Shown: positions 7,351-19,144, counted from the stretch's first letter. The stretch is DNA of 64,000 bases from an uncultured Kocuria sp. (GCF_947500125.1 NZ_CANMRA010000003.1:62001-126000); one strand, 5' to 3'. Translations and numbers: made by a program. Notes: generated by a model not told the origin, from the sequence alone.

Positions 7351-8181
7351 ATGGACGGCACGGCACGACCCGCACGCACCGCTGCTGCTCCGCTGTGGTC
7401 GGTGCTCCTGGTTCCCGCCCTGGGTCTGACCACCGCGGTCTGTGGCGCCGTCCTGACCGGCCCCGACGTCGGCCGTCCCGCCGGAGGCTCGGACACCGGG
7501 GCGCTGATCGGACTGGTGGCGGCCGCGGTCGGCTGCGCACTGGTCGTGGCCTGGACCCTGGCCGCCGCCCTCGCGGTGCTCGCGGTGCTGGCCGATCGCC
7601 GCCGCTGGCAGCGCCTGGCCGGGCTCTGCCGGAGGTGCTCCCCCGCCCTGCTGCGCCGCGCGGCGGCCACGGCCCTGGGTCTGCAGCTCCTCGCCGCCCC
7701 GGGGGCGATCGCCGACGACACGCCCTCCCCGTTCTGGGACACCGGGGCAGCGGCGCAGGAGGCCCCTGCCCCGGATCCTCGGGCCCCGGAGCAGCCCTCG
7801 GGGTCCGGGGCGTCCGGGACGGGCGCCGACCACGACCCCCGCCGCGAACCCGGCCTCGAACCCGGCCTCGACCCGGGCGTCGGGCCCGGCCCGGGACTCG
7901 GCGGGGAACCCTCCCCCGTTCCTCCGGCGGCGCCGGCTCCCTGCGGCCCGCGGGCCCCGGCGCCGGCGGTGGAGCGCACCGTGGACGGCGCCGTCACGGT
8001 CGTGCGCGGGGACACCCTGTGGTCCCTGGCGGCCGCCAGTCTGGGGCCGGAGGCCTCCGAGGAGCAGATCGCCCGCGCGTGGCCCCACTGGTACGAGCTG
8101 AACCGGCACGTGCTCGTGGACGGGCCGCACCGGCTCCTGCCGGGCCAGCGGCTCCTGGTGCCAGGCGCCGGAGGTCCCTGA
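7351..8181 (+). CDS. LysM-domain membrane protein
   Basis: A 276-aa protein with two N-terminal membrane helices (about 15-37 and 50-80) and possibly a third hydrophobic stretch near 105-125. A long Pro/Gly/Glu-rich linker (about 130-205) follows, and one C-terminal LysM domain (about 213-272: VTVVRGDTLWSLAAASLG ... LLPGQRLLVP). LysM domains bind peptidoglycan or chitin-like glycans, so the protein probably links the membrane to the cell wall. The ATG has a weak GGGGTGGGG upstream. The promoter contains a phased TCAAA array. The following gene is 70 bases downstream and may be cotranscribed. Confidence 0.82.
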   Translation: MDGTARPARTAAAPLWSVLLVPALGLTTAVCGAVLTGPDVGRPAGGSDTGALIGLVAAAVGCALVVAWTLAAALAVLAVLADRRRWQRLAGLCRRCSPALLRRAAATALGLQLLAAPGAIADDTPSPFWDTGAAAQEAPAPDPRAPEQPSGSGASGTGADHDPRREPGLEPGLDPGVGPGPGLGGEPSPVPPAAPAPCGPRAPAPAVERTVDGAVTVVRGDTLWSLAAASLGPEASEEQIARAWPHWYELNRHVLVDGPHRLLPGQRLLVPGAGGP

Positions 8182-8251
8182 CCTGCCCGCGCCCCGGCTC
8201 GGCAGCACCCGAACACCGACCCACCGCAGCACCGTTCCCAGGAGGCCCGTC

Positions 8252-8773
8252 ATGAACGCACCCGCCGCCGGTTCCGACCCGGTCGCCCGTCCGGTCGCGC
8301 CCGCACCCGGACGCCCGGCAGCAGGCCCACCGGCCCGCCGGTCCCGTCCGGCGCCGCCCACGGCCCCGGGCGGGTACACGTGGGGCGCCACGCGCGTGCT
8401 GGGCCACGACGCCGCGGACGAGCTGGGCCGAGTGACGGCGCTGGCCCGGTCCATCGGCCAGGCGGCCGTGGAGGTGCTGGGCGGGAGCCGGCCGGCGGCG
8501 CAGCTGAGCCGCTGGAGCACCCCGGAGATCGTGGAGCGCTTCCAGCAGCGCGCCGAGATGCTCCGGCTGCTGCAGGAGCAGTTCGAGGGCAAGGCCGCGC
8601 TGCAGGAGCTGCACCGCAATCCCCACGTGCGCAGGTGCCGGGTCTGCCGGGTGGACCGCGGCGTCTACGAGGTGGCCCTCGTGGTGGTCGAGCCGCGGCG
8701 CAGCCGGGCCGTGGCCATGCGCCTGGAGCGCCTGGGCCGGGGCTGGAGCGTCACCGAGCTCGAGGTCGGCTGA
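8252..8773 (+). CDS. Rv3235-like actinobacterial protein (DUF6459-type)
   Basis: A 173-aa protein. The first 45 residues are Pro/Ala/Arg-rich and disordered. The folded part (about 60-173) contains LARSIGQAAVEVLGGSRPAAQLSRWSTPEIVERF and a CRVCRVDRGVYEVALVVVEPRRSRAVAMRLERLG beta-rich end (written here in pieces because the family is defined by both). This pattern matches the Rv3235 family found beside secA in actinobacteria. The function is unknown. GGAGG six bases upstream fixes the ATG. The family name is from memory and should be read as likely rather than certain. Confidence 0.75.
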   Translation: MNAPAAGSDPVARPVAPAPGRPAAGPPARRSRPAPPTAPGGYTWGATRVLGHDAADELGRVTALARSIGQAAVEVLGGSRPAAQLSRWSTPEIVERFQQRAEMLRLLQEQFEGKAALQELHRNPHVRRCRVCRVDRGVYEVALVVVEPRRSRAVAMRLERLGRGWSVTELEVG

Positions 8774-8813
8774 CTCGAGGTCGGCGGGTCCACCGCCGCC
8801 CGTCCCGGCCCGT

Positions 8814-11537
<2,724 letters not shown>

Positions 11538-11641
11538 GTGCACACGCTCCTCGTGTTCGACTGCCGTGCTGGGACTGATGGGGGGGGTGTCCGGCACCCG
11601 CTCCAGTCTACGGGAGCCGGTCCCGGTCCTCGGGCACGGAC

Positions 11642-11669
11642 GAGCCCGGCGGCCGCAACCACCGGGCTC
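11642..11669 (-). terminator. Hairpin between hpf and secA
   Basis: GAGCCCGG (11642-11649) pairs with 11662-11669 over a 12-base loop. It lies in the 191-base gap after the hpf stop and before the secA start, so it may end hpf transcription or cause partial attenuation. No U-run follows on the minus strand. Confidence 0.4.
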
Positions 11670-11728
11670 TTCCGGGGCGGGACCCGGCCGGCACCCAGCC
11701 GGACCGCCCCGCCGTCATGGGGGCGCGA

Positions 11729-12415
11729 TCAGCGGGCGGGCTCGGGCTGGTACGCCCGGACGCTCTCCTCGGACTCCTCGCCGTTGTCGCTGAGGCTGAT
11801 GACGCCGTAGCTCCAGCCCTTGCGGCGGTAGACCGCGGAGGGCTCCCCGGTCTCCTTGTCGACGAAAAGGTAGAAGTCGTGGCCGACGAGCTCCATGTGG
11901 TCGACGGCCTCGTCGACGCTCAGCTCGGAGGCCGGGAACCGCTTGCGCCGGATCTCGACGGGGGTGACGGCGTCGGTGAGGCTCACGCTCTGGTCGAACG
12001 CCTCCTGCTCGGCGGTCGCGAGCTCCGCGGCGGTGGCGTAGATGGGTCCGGAACTCGGGACCACGGGCAGGGTGCCGGTGGCCTCGTGAACGGCCGTGGG
12101 ACGGTGGGCGCCGCGGTGCACCTTGCGGCGGTCGCGCGCCCGGCGCAGGCGCTCGAGAAGCTTGCTGTAAGCCTCGTCGAAGGCGGCGAACTTGTCGTCG
12201 CCGCGCGCCTCGGCCCGCAGGACGGGGCCGCGGCCGGAGACCGTGATCTCCACGCCCATGCCCTGGTGGCCGGGCAGCGCGTGGTCCTTCGTGACCTTGA
12301 CATCAATGCGCTGGACCTTCTCGCCCAGCTCCTCGAACTTGACGACCTTCTCGGCGGCGTACTCCTTGAACCGCTCCGGTACGGCGACGTTGCGTCCCAT
12401 GACGTTCAGTTCCAT
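11729..12415 (-). CDS. hpf: Ribosome hibernation promoting factor, long form
   Basis: A 228-aa long-type HPF. The N-terminal S30AE domain (1 to about 100) starts MELNVMGRNVAVPERFKEY and ends in the basic RLRRARDRRKVHRG helix that fills the mRNA channel. After a variable linker, the C-terminal dimerisation domain (about 165-222) has VRRKRFP-like VEIRRKRFPASELSVDEAV and VGHDFYLFVDKETGEPSAVYRRKG. It joins two 70S ribosomes into inactive 100S particles in stationary phase. The ATG has GGAGG nearby. It sits between comF and secA, as in M. tuberculosis (Rv3241c). Confidence 0.95.
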   Translation of the reverse strand: MELNVMGRNVAVPERFKEYAAEKVVKFEELGEKVQRIDVKVTKDHALPGHQGMGVEITVSGRGPVLRAEARGDDKFAAFDEAYSKLLERLRRARDRRKVHRGAHRPTAVHEATGTLPVVPSSGPIYATAAELATAEQEAFDQSVSLTDAVTPVEIRRKRFPASELSVDEAVDHMELVGHDFYLFVDKETGEPSAVYRRKGWSYGVISLSDNGEESEESVRAYQPEPAR

Positions 12416-12489
12416 GATGCCCTCCAAATCTCGGGGGTGACGTGGGCGGATGGGGCCGCCCACCCGGGAGGATTGTTGCGTCCCGTGAC

Positions 12490-12503
12490 TCAACGTTAGT
12501 TGA
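12490..12503 (-). promoter_or_regulatory. Inverted repeat TCAAC-GTTA-GTTGA upstream of hpf
   Basis: Perfect 5-bp arms around GTTA, located immediately before the comF stop and about 75 bases upstream of the hpf start. It could be part of an hpf promoter or a weak hairpin. Confidence 0.3.
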
Positions 12504-12504
12504 A

Positions 12505-13305
12505 TCACCTCGGATATTCACCAGGCCGCGGCGGGGCCGGGACCGAATCAGCGGTGAGCGCAACCGCCGGGGGCCGCACCGCCGCGAGCACCACCGCACC
12601 GACCACCTCGGCCCCTCCGGCCCGCAGCGCACGGGCGGCCTCCCCGAGGGTCGCGCCCGTGGTCAGGACGTCGTCGACGACGACGCACCGGGCGCCCGGC
12701 GCCGCGGCGCACCGCATGGACCCGGTGGGCCGGGCCCGCCGGCCCGCGGTGCCCAGCCGCTTCTGCGCCGGCCCGGGCAGCAGGGTGCCGCTCCCGCGGT
12801 GCCGCAGTCCGCGGCTCACGACCGTGCCCGCGGGGAGCACGCCGCGGCGCGCGCAGTCCTCCAGCAGCAGCCGCACGGGGTCGAACCAGCGGCGCCGCAG
12901 GGCCGCCGGGCTGGTCGGCACCGGGACGAGCAGCACGGGCCCGGGCGGCCAGTCCCGTGCGGCGCGGTGCAGGGCCGTGGCCAGGCAGGCGGCGAGCACG
13001 GGGACCAGATCGGTGCGGCCGGTGTTCTTGAGCGCGAGCAGGCACGTGGCGAGTCCGTGGGCGTAGCGCCCGGCGGCGACGACCGGCAGCGTCGGCTCCA
13101 GCAGCGGCGCGGCCGAGGACGCCTCGAAGGGACGGGCGCAGGACCGGCGCAGCACCATGCGGCAGGCACGGCACACGGCGGCCCCCGGGGCACGGCACAC
13201 GGCGCACTCCACGGGCAGGAGCACCTCGGCGGCCTCGGCCAGACGGTCGAGGACCCGTGCGGCGGCCCGGTCGAGGGCGCGGGCGGAGGGCGGGGTCGCG
13301 GGCAT
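12505..13305 (-). CDS. ComF family phosphoribosyltransferase-like protein
   Basis: A 266-aa ComF-type protein. An N-terminal zinc-ribbon-like segment (CAVCRAPGAAVCRACR, about residues 36-51) is followed by a PRTase fold with the PRPP-binding loop CVVVDDVLTTGATL near residue 225. In competent bacteria ComF takes part in DNA uptake. In actinobacteria its role is not established. It lies between lpqB and hpf in the conserved order (Rv3242c position). The ATG at 13305 starts just before the Arg/Ala helix that precedes the zinc ribbon. Other in-frame starts downstream are possible. Confidence 0.88.
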   Translation of the reverse strand: MPATPPSARALDRAAARVLDRLAEAAEVLLPVECAVCRAPGAAVCRACRMVLRRSCARPFEASSAAPLLEPTLPVVAAGRYAHGLATCLLALKNTGRTDLVPVLAACLATALHRAARDWPPGPVLLVPVPTSPAALRRRWFDPVRLLLEDCARRGVLPAGTVVSRGLRHRGSGTLLPGPAQKRLGTAGRRARPTGSMRCAAAPGARCVVVDDVLTTGATLGEAARALRAGGAEVVGAVVLAAVRPPAVALTADSVPAPPRPGEYPR

Positions 13306-13397
13306 GCGCCCATCCTGGTCCGTGCCCGCCGCCCCGGACCGGGTGGCGTCCCCCGTCCGCACTGCCGGGGCTGTGGACCACGGACGGGCGGCGGTCC

Positions 13398-15092
13398 TCA
13401 GCCGGCGAAGGCCGTGTCCAGCACGTCCTCGCTCTGCGGTGCCCAGGCGTTGCCCGTCAGCATGTGCAGGGTGCCGCCGGCCACGGCGTAGACGGAGGAC
13501 GTGCCGTTGCCGCCGCTGAGCCCGGTGAGGCCGACGAGACCGGGCAGTTCCCGGAACCGCCCGGACACGTCGTAGATGCGGGGTCGGACGGACCCGGTGC
13601 CGTCGAGCGGGGCCGCGACGAACTCCCGGTCGCTGAGCCACAGTGCCGCGTCCACGTCGACGTCGGCGGCCACCCGGTACGGCTCGTTGAGCCGGCGCGG
13701 GGTCCCGTCGGGCCCGCGGACCACGCCGGCCAGCCAGATCTGGGAGACCCCGTCGTCCTCGGTGACGACGAGCGCGCGCGTACCCCCGCGCGAGATCCGC
13801 AGGGAGGTCACGGTCCGCGCCGATAGCCACGAGGCCTCGACGCGCAGCGGGTCGCCGGCGCTCGGGCCGGTGCGCACGGCCCGGACGGTCCCGGCGGAGT
13901 CCCCGGTCCACACCCACCCGTGCTCGTCGAAGCTCGGGCGGGTCAGGCCGGTCCCGCTGAAGCGCTCCACGGGCGCCCCGTCCCGGGTCACGGTCACCAG
14001 GGAGCCCGTGCCCGTGTCCACGAACGCGAAGTGCTCGGCCGCGGCGTCCATCGCGGGGCTGGACGGGTGGTGGCCGTCCAGCGGGGGGATCCCGGCCACG
14101 ATCTCGGTCTGGCCGCCCTGGTAGAACACGAGCTCGCCGTCGTGCAGCCCCACCTGCCGGGACGGGACGGTGACGTCCTGGACCGGCGCGGTGTCCGTCC
14201 ACCCCGCGCCCAGCTCCACGGGCGCCCCGTCGACGAGCAGCTCCACGTCGTTCACCGCGGTGAGCGACCTGAGGCTCAGCGAGAGCTGGTCGTGCATCCG
14301 GCGGTTGATCTCGATGTTCGCAGGGTCGAAGTCGGGCACGCTGAGCTCCACGGTGGCGGTGCCCTCCCGCACGGGCACCGCCGAGCGCGCCAGCGTGGTC
14401 CCCGGCGGGAACGCCGAGGTCACGGCTCCCCGCAGGTAGGGCGCGGGGCCGCCGAGCAGGGCGCGCACGATCGACGTGGACACGGGCACCCGGTCCGGGA
14501 ACCACCGGGGGTCGACCACCACGTTGGACAGGTCCTCGTCCGCGAAGTACAGGTGGTGGGGCTCGAAGATGTCCTCGAAGTCGGGCCGGGTGAGCGCCGT
14601 CGCGTCCGGGGCGTCGGAGATCCGCCACTGGCCGTCCACCTGGACCACGTCGAAGTCGAGCACCTCCGTGGCCCCCGCCGGCTTGCGCTCGATCACGCCG
14701 GAGCCGTCCACCACGCTCTCCACCTCGAGGTTCACGCGGTACTCGTTGTCCTCGAGCCGGGGCACGGGCGAGGCGTCGCCGCGGTGCACGATGGTGCGCG
14801 CGTCGGGGTGCCAGGTGCCGGCGAGCTCCGGGGTGAGGTACTCGCGGGCCACGGAGTAGTCGTCGGCCACGCCGGTCCCGGCCGCGAGGAAGCCGCGCAC
14901 GACCTGCTCCGGCGTCGCCCCGTCCCGGGGGCCGGCCGGTGCGACGTCGTAGGTGGGCTGGGCCGCGGTCCGGGTGGGCTCGGCGTGCCGGTGCACGGGT
15001 CCCGTCCGGGGAATGGCTCCGCAGCCGCCGATCGCCACGGCCGCGGCCAGAGCCAGTACGGCCGTGCGGGTCAGCCGCCGGGTCCTGCTCAT
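13398..15092 (-). CDS. lpqB: Lipoprotein LpqB
   Basis: A 564-aa lipoprotein partner of the MtrAB system. The signal peptide ends in a lipobox with Cys24 (VAIGGC). Residues about 60-180 form the LpqB N-terminal domain and about 190-310 a GerMN domain (VELSVPDFDPANIEINRRM). The rest is a beta-propeller-like region (RPSFDEHGWVWTGDSAG, LRISRGGTRALVV). LpqB is thought to modulate MtrB activity outside the membrane. Its ATG overlaps the mtrB stop in an ATGA, so the two are translationally coupled. Confidence 0.95.
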   Translation of the reverse strand: MSRTRRLTRTAVLALAAAVAIGGCGAIPRTGPVHRHAEPTRTAAQPTYDVAPAGPRDGATPEQVVRGFLAAGTGVADDYSVAREYLTPELAGTWHPDARTIVHRGDASPVPRLEDNEYRVNLEVESVVDGSGVIERKPAGATEVLDFDVVQVDGQWRISDAPDATALTRPDFEDIFEPHHLYFADEDLSNVVVDPRWFPDRVPVSTSIVRALLGGPAPYLRGAVTSAFPPGTTLARSAVPVREGTATVELSVPDFDPANIEINRRMHDQLSLSLRSLTAVNDVELLVDGAPVELGAGWTDTAPVQDVTVPSRQVGLHDGELVFYQGGQTEIVAGIPPLDGHHPSSPAMDAAAEHFAFVDTGTGSLVTVTRDGAPVERFSGTGLTRPSFDEHGWVWTGDSAGTVRAVRTGPSAGDPLRVEASWLSARTVTSLRISRGGTRALVVTEDDGVSQIWLAGVVRGPDGTPRRLNEPYRVAADVDVDAALWLSDREFVAAPLDGTGSVRPRIYDVSGRFRELPGLVGLTGLSGGNGTSSVYAVAGGTLHMLTGNAWAPQSEDVLDTAFAG

Positions 15093-16846
15093 GGCCGGTC
15101 CTCCTCCACGTCGGTCGGCTGCGCCGCCCCGGCGGGGGGCGCCTGCTCCGGCGGGGCCGCGGACGCCAGGGCCAGGGACCCCGTCCTCGTCACGGCAGCC
15201 GTCTCGGGGTACGCGTCGGCGTCGGGGGGCAGCCCGAGCGGGCTCTCGTCGTCGGGCGCGAGCCGCCGTCCGCGGGTCCGGGGCAGGGTGAGCCGGAAGC
15301 ACGCGCCCTCCCCCGGTTCGCCCCACACGTCGAGCCGGCCTCCGTGCAGCCGCGTGTCCTCGGTGGCGATCGCGAGGCCGAGCCCCGTCCCGCCGGTGGT
15401 GCGGGCGCGGGCCGGGTCCGCGCGCCAGAAGCGGTTGAACGCCTTGGCCGCCTCCTCCTCGGTCATCCCGATGCCGTGGTCGCGCACGGCCACGGCCGCG
15501 GCCACGTCGGAGGCCCCGACGACGACGTCGACGGGCCGGCCCTCGCCGTGCTCGAGGGCGTTGACCACGAGGTTGCGCAGGATCCGCTCGATCCGTCGCT
15601 GGTCCCCCTGCACGGTGCAACGGGACAGCTCCGAGCGCACCCGCACCGTGGAGCCGGAGGAGACGGCGAGCGGGGCGGCGGCCTCCACGACGTCGTGCAC
15701 CACCGAGAACAGCTCGACGTTGGCCACCTCGAGGCGCGCGGCGCCCGCGTCGAAGCGGGAGATCTCCAGCAGGTCGGCCAGCAGGGAGTCGAAGCGGTCC
15801 ACCTGGTGGTAGAGCAGCTCGGCGGAGCGGCGGTTGACGGGGTCGAAGTCCTCGCGGGCGTTGAAGAGCACCTCGGCCGCCATCCGCACCGTGGTCAGCG
15901 GGGTGCGCAGCTCGTGGGAGACGTCGGAGACGAAGGTCTGCTGCATCGAGGACAGCTGCTCGAGCTGCGTGATCTGATCCTGCAGGCTGTCCGCCATCCG
16001 GTTGAAGGACCGGGCGAGGCGGGCGACCTCGTGCGAGCCGCTGACGGGCATCCGCACGCCCAGGTCGCCGTCGGCGAGCTGCTCGGCCACGCGGGCGGTG
16101 CTGGACACGGGACGGACGACCTCGCGGGTGACGTACCAGACGATCGCGCCCACGAGCAGGAGCAGGACGACCACCGACAGCAGCAGCACCGCGTGCATCG
16201 CGTCGAGGGTGCGCTGCGGCTCGGAGAAGTCGTAGACGAGGTAGAGCCCGTAGCGGCTGTTCTGGTAGAGGTCCACCACCGTGCCCACGACGATGACGGG
16301 GGCCTCCTCCCCGTTCTCCGTCATCCGGACCGAGGCGGGCTGCCAGAACACGCCGTCCTGCTCCGCGAGGCGTTCCTGCAGCTCCGGGGGCACGGTGCTC
16401 GAGGTCATCCACGGGCTCTGGCTCTGCGCCGGGATGAGGGTCTGCCCGCTGGTGAAGTCCATCGGGAGCAGGATCCAGCGCTCCGTCTCCGCGCCGTCCA
16501 CCGAGAGCGAGCCGAGGGTCGAGGCGACGAGCGCCTGCAGCTCGTCGCGGTCGGAGGCGTCCGAGGCGTCGAAGCTGTCCTGCACCTGCTCGAAGTCCGC
16601 GGTGGCCGAGGCGAGGACCTGGTCCAGCCGTTCGGTGAACAGCCGGTCCGCGATCTGGTGCGACAGGAAGCTGCCCGTGACGAAGAAGGCCAGCGCGGTC
16701 AGGGACAGGGACACGGCGATGGCCCGGAACTGCAGGGACTGCCGCCAGCGGCGGGCCAGGAGGAGCCGGCCCAGCCGCAGCCGTCGGGTCGCGGCCCCGG
16801 CCGGCCCACGGCGCCGGGGGGAGGCGGCGGCGTCCGGCGGGGTCAT
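15089..16846 (-). CDS. mtrB: Two-component sensor histidine kinase MtrB
   Basis: A 585-aa membrane kinase. Membrane helices lie near 41-62 and 219-240 and enclose an extracytoplasmic sensor region. A HAMP domain (241-293) precedes HisKA with SHELRTPL (phospho-acceptor His311). The HATPase has NLVVNALEHG, DHGIGM and GGTGLGLAI. It phosphorylates MtrA and couples cell-wall hydrolase expression and division to envelope state. The C-terminal 60 residues are a Pro/Ala-rich disordered tail. The ATG overlaps the mtrA stop (ATGA). Confidence 0.96.
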   Translation of the reverse strand: MTPPDAAASPRRRGPAGAATRRLRLGRLLLARRWRQSLQFRAIAVSLSLTALAFFVTGSFLSHQIADRLFTERLDQVLASATADFEQVQDSFDASDASDRDELQALVASTLGSLSVDGAETERWILLPMDFTSGQTLIPAQSQSPWMTSSTVPPELQERLAEQDGVFWQPASVRMTENGEEAPVIVVGTVVDLYQNSRYGLYLVYDFSEPQRTLDAMHAVLLLSVVVLLLLVGAIVWYVTREVVRPVSSTARVAEQLADGDLGVRMPVSGSHEVARLARSFNRMADSLQDQITQLEQLSSMQQTFVSDVSHELRTPLTTVRMAAEVLFNAREDFDPVNRRSAELLYHQVDRFDSLLADLLEISRFDAGAARLEVANVELFSVVHDVVEAAAPLAVSSGSTVRVRSELSRCTVQGDQRRIERILRNLVVNALEHGEGRPVDVVVGASDVAAAVAVRDHGIGMTEEEAAKAFNRFWRADPARARTTGGTGLGLAIATEDTRLHGGRLDVWGEPGEGACFRLTLPRTRGRRLAPDDESPLGLPPDADAYPETAAVTRTGSLALASAAPPEQAPPAGAAQPTDVEEDRP

Positions 16847-17526
16847 CGGGCGGACGTGCCCGCCTTGTAGCCGACGCCGCGCACGGTGACCACGATCTCG
16901 GGGCTCTCCGGGTCCCGCTCGATCTTGGAGCGCAGCCGCTGCACGTGGACGTTGACGAGCCGCGTGTCGGCGGCGTGCTGGTAGCCCCAGACGTCGCGGA
17001 GCAGCATCTCCCGCGAGAACACCTGGTGCGGTGCGCGCGCCAGGGCGGTGAGCAGGTCGAACTCGAGGGGGGTGAGGCCGATCTCGTGGTCCCCCCGGTG
17101 CACGCTGTGCCCGCTCACGTCGATGGTCAGGTCGCCGATCCGCAGCTCCTGCGAGTTGGCGCGCTCGACGGGGCGCAGGCGGGCCTTGACCCGGGCCACG
17201 AGCTCGGCGGGCTTGAACGGCTTGGGCACGTAGTCGTCGGCCCCGGCCTCCAGTCCCCGGACCACGTCGACGGTGTCCGACTTCGCGGTGAGCATGACGA
17301 CGGGGACGTCGGAGATCGTGCGGATCTCGCGGCAGACCTGGATGCCGTCCTTGCCCGGGAGCATGAGGTCGAGCAGCAGCAGGTCCGGGCGCACGGCCCG
17401 GAAGGTGTCCACGGCGGTGGCACCGTCGTAGCAGAAGACGGGCTCGAAGCCCTCCGCGGTCAGGACGATCCCGATCATCTCCGACAGGGCGGCGTCGTCG
17501 TCGACGACCAGTATTCGCGCGTTCAT
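16843..17526 (-). CDS. mtrA: Response regulator MtrA
   Basis: A 227-aa OmpR/PhoB-type regulator. The receiver domain has acidic residues D9-D11, phospho-acceptor D53 (LLLLDLMLPGKDG), T80 (VVMLTAK) and K102 region (YVPKPF). The winged-helix domain (about 127-225) contains LTPLEFDLLTALARAP and TRLVNVHVQRLRSKIE. MtrA is essential in mycobacteria and controls cell-wall hydrolases, dnaA and osmotic-response genes. It is the first gene of the mtrA-mtrB-lpqB-comF-hpf-secA cluster. Confidence 0.96.
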   Translation of the reverse strand: MNARILVVDDDAALSEMIGIVLTAEGFEPVFCYDGATAVDTFRAVRPDLLLLDLMLPGKDGIQVCREIRTISDVPVVMLTAKSDTVDVVRGLEAGADDYVPKPFKPAELVARVKARLRPVERANSQELRIGDLTIDVSGHSVHRGDHEIGLTPLEFDLLTALARAPHQVFSREMLLRDVWGYQHAADTRLVNVHVQRLRSKIERDPESPEIVVTVRGVGYKAGTSAR

Positions 17527-17620
17527 CGCCTCTCCGGTGGTGTGGGGCGGACCCGCAGTGGGCGGGGACCGCCGTGGCCCGGGGCGTCCGGGGCGTGGTG
17601 GTGGACCGGGGTCCACCTGC

Positions 17621-17626
17621 ATTGTG
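17621..17626 (-). promoter_or_regulatory. Candidate -10 box upstream of mtrA
   Basis: CACAAT on the minus strand about 95 bases before the mtrA start, in the 161-base gap to the MetE-like gene. Weak support; no good -35 seen. Confidence 0.25.
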
Positions 17627-17687
17627 GCCGATCGCGGCCCGCCCCGCACCTCGGCGCGGAGTGTGTCGGTCCGCCGGGTGGACGGGC

Positions 17688-18746
17688 TCAGTCCTCGGCG
17701 GCGGTCCGGGCCAGCGCCGAGGCGGTCTCGGTGACCCGCGCGAGGACGTCGCGCAGCTCGGCGGGACCCAGGGCGTCGAGCTCCTCGCGCGGTGTGATCC
17801 GGACCTGGTCGAGGGCCCCGGCCGGCAGCCCGAGGTCCCGCCACACGGACCACACGTCCGCGGCCAGCGCCCGGGCGCCTGCCGGTCCGGGGGGCACAGG
17901 GACAAGGCCCAGCCACAGCTGCAGGCCGTCCTCGACGAGCGCGGCGAGCGGCTCCCACTCGTGCGCCGAACCGGCGGGGGCGGGCACGTGCACCGCGTCC
18001 GCTCCGATCTCCCGGGCGAGCCGGGGATCGACCCCGGCGGGCAGCCGCAGGGCGACGGCGGCGGCGCCGGCCTCCCGGCAGGCCTCGACCACGGTGGTCA
18101 GCGACCTCCGGGCCTCCGCCGCGGGGACCGCGCGCAGGGTCCGGTAGCCGCTCATCGTGGGCAGGCCTCCCGCGAGCACCCGGGCGAGCTCGGGCTCGTC
18201 CAGCTGGACGAGGACGTCCCGCCCGGGCGCCGCGGCGCGCACCGCCCGGACGTGCTCGAGGACGCCGGAGGCCAGGGAGTCGGCGATGTCGCGGCGGGCG
18301 CCGTGGTCCTTGAGCGCCCGCTCCCCCGCGTGCAGGTGGAGCCGGGCGGCCAGGCTGAGCGGGCCGAACAACTGGGTCTTGACCGGTGCGTCGTCGGGGC
18401 CGCTCTCGGCGCCGATCACGTCGGCCAGCACGTTGACGTCACCGGCCAGCAGCGCCCGTGCGGACCGGGAGTCCTTGCCGGGGACCCCGGACACGCGCAG
18501 CCCGTGGGGCTGCCGGTCCGCGTGGAGCTGGTCGAGCACCGCGGCCGTGCGGGCGACGGGGTCGGCGGCCGCACCCCGGGCCGGCAGGACGGGCAGGAAG
18601 GAGATGTGGGGCGCCCCGAGCTCGCCCCGCAGCAGGGTCACGGACTCGACGACGTCGGTGCCGGGCATCGCGCCGAGGGCCGTGCCCACGACGCCGGGGA
18701 CGTCGGGGTCGGCGCGCCGGGGAGCGGCGGGGGCGTGGGGCGTCAC
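17688..18746 (-). CDS. MetE C-terminal-like protein without zinc ligands
   Basis: A 352-aa protein of the Rv3015c-like branch of the cobalamin-independent methionine synthase superfamily, a single TIM barrel (GTALGAMPGTDVVESVTLLRGEL near the N-terminus; VLVQLDEPELARVL in the middle). Real MetE uses a His-x-Cys and a distant Cys to bind zinc. Here the only cysteine is in EACREAG, and the usual ITPxCGL near the C-terminus reads ITPREEL. Methionine synthase activity is therefore unlikely and the true role is unknown. The GTG start overlaps the chorismate mutase stop (GTGA). It is the last gene of the iscS-mnmA-aroQ group. Confidence 0.8.
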   Translation of the reverse strand: MTPHAPAAPRRADPDVPGVVGTALGAMPGTDVVESVTLLRGELGAPHISFLPVLPARGAAADPVARTAAVLDQLHADRQPHGLRVSGVPGKDSRSARALLAGDVNVLADVIGAESGPDDAPVKTQLFGPLSLAARLHLHAGERALKDHGARRDIADSLASGVLEHVRAVRAAAPGRDVLVQLDEPELARVLAGGLPTMSGYRTLRAVPAAEARRSLTTVVEACREAGAAAVALRLPAGVDPRLAREIGADAVHVPAPAGSAHEWEPLAALVEDGLQLWLGLVPVPPGPAGARALAADVWSVWRDLGLPAGALDQVRITPREELDALGPAELRDVLARVTETASALARTAAED

Positions 18747-19144
18747 GAGGGGTCGTCGTCCTCCCGCCGGTGGTCCTCGGAGAGGGCCACGTGGTGGCGG
18801 ATGACCTCGCTGATGATGAAGTTCAGGAACTTCTCCGCGAACTCCGGATCGAGCTGCGCGGAGGCCGCGAGCGCCCGGAGACGTCCGATCTGGGCGGACT
18901 CCCGGTCGGGGTCGCCGGCGGGCAGGCCGTGGGTGGCCTTGAGGACGCCGACGCGCTGGGTGGCCTTGAACCGCTCGGCGAGCAGGTGCACCAGGGCCGC
19001 GTCGATGTTGTCGATGGTGCCGCGGATGGACTGCAGCTCGGCGAGCACGCGGGGGTCGGCCCGGCCCTGCAGCGAGGACGCGTCGGCGTCGAAGTCCTGG
19101 TGGGCCCGGACGCCGGCGGAGGCGTGGGGGTGCGGTGCGTTCAT
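18743..19144 (-). CDS. AroQ-class chorismate mutase
   Basis: A 133-aa all-helical chorismate mutase that would convert chorismate to prephenate for Phe/Tyr synthesis. The signature runs IRGTIDNIDAALVHLLAERFK (first helix Arg and the Asp-Ala-hydrophobic pattern), TQRVGVLKATHGLP and FLNFIISEVIRHH. The first 35 residues are a less conserved extension. No signal peptide is present, so it is the cytoplasmic type. It begins 10 bases after mnmA ends and is coupled to the MetE-like gene. Confidence 0.9.
   Translation of the reverse strand: MNAPHPHASAGVRAHQDFDADASSLQGRADPRVLAELQSIRGTIDNIDAALVHLLAERFKATQRVGVLKATHGLPAGDPDRESAQIGRLRALAASAQLDPEFAEKFLNFIISEVIRHHVALSEDHRREDDDPS

Noticed and set aside
11538-11597. 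An upstream ATG at 11597 as the secA start
   Set aside because: The extra 20 residues do not resemble SecA. The GTG at 11537 gives the family N-terminus and has a ribosome binding site.
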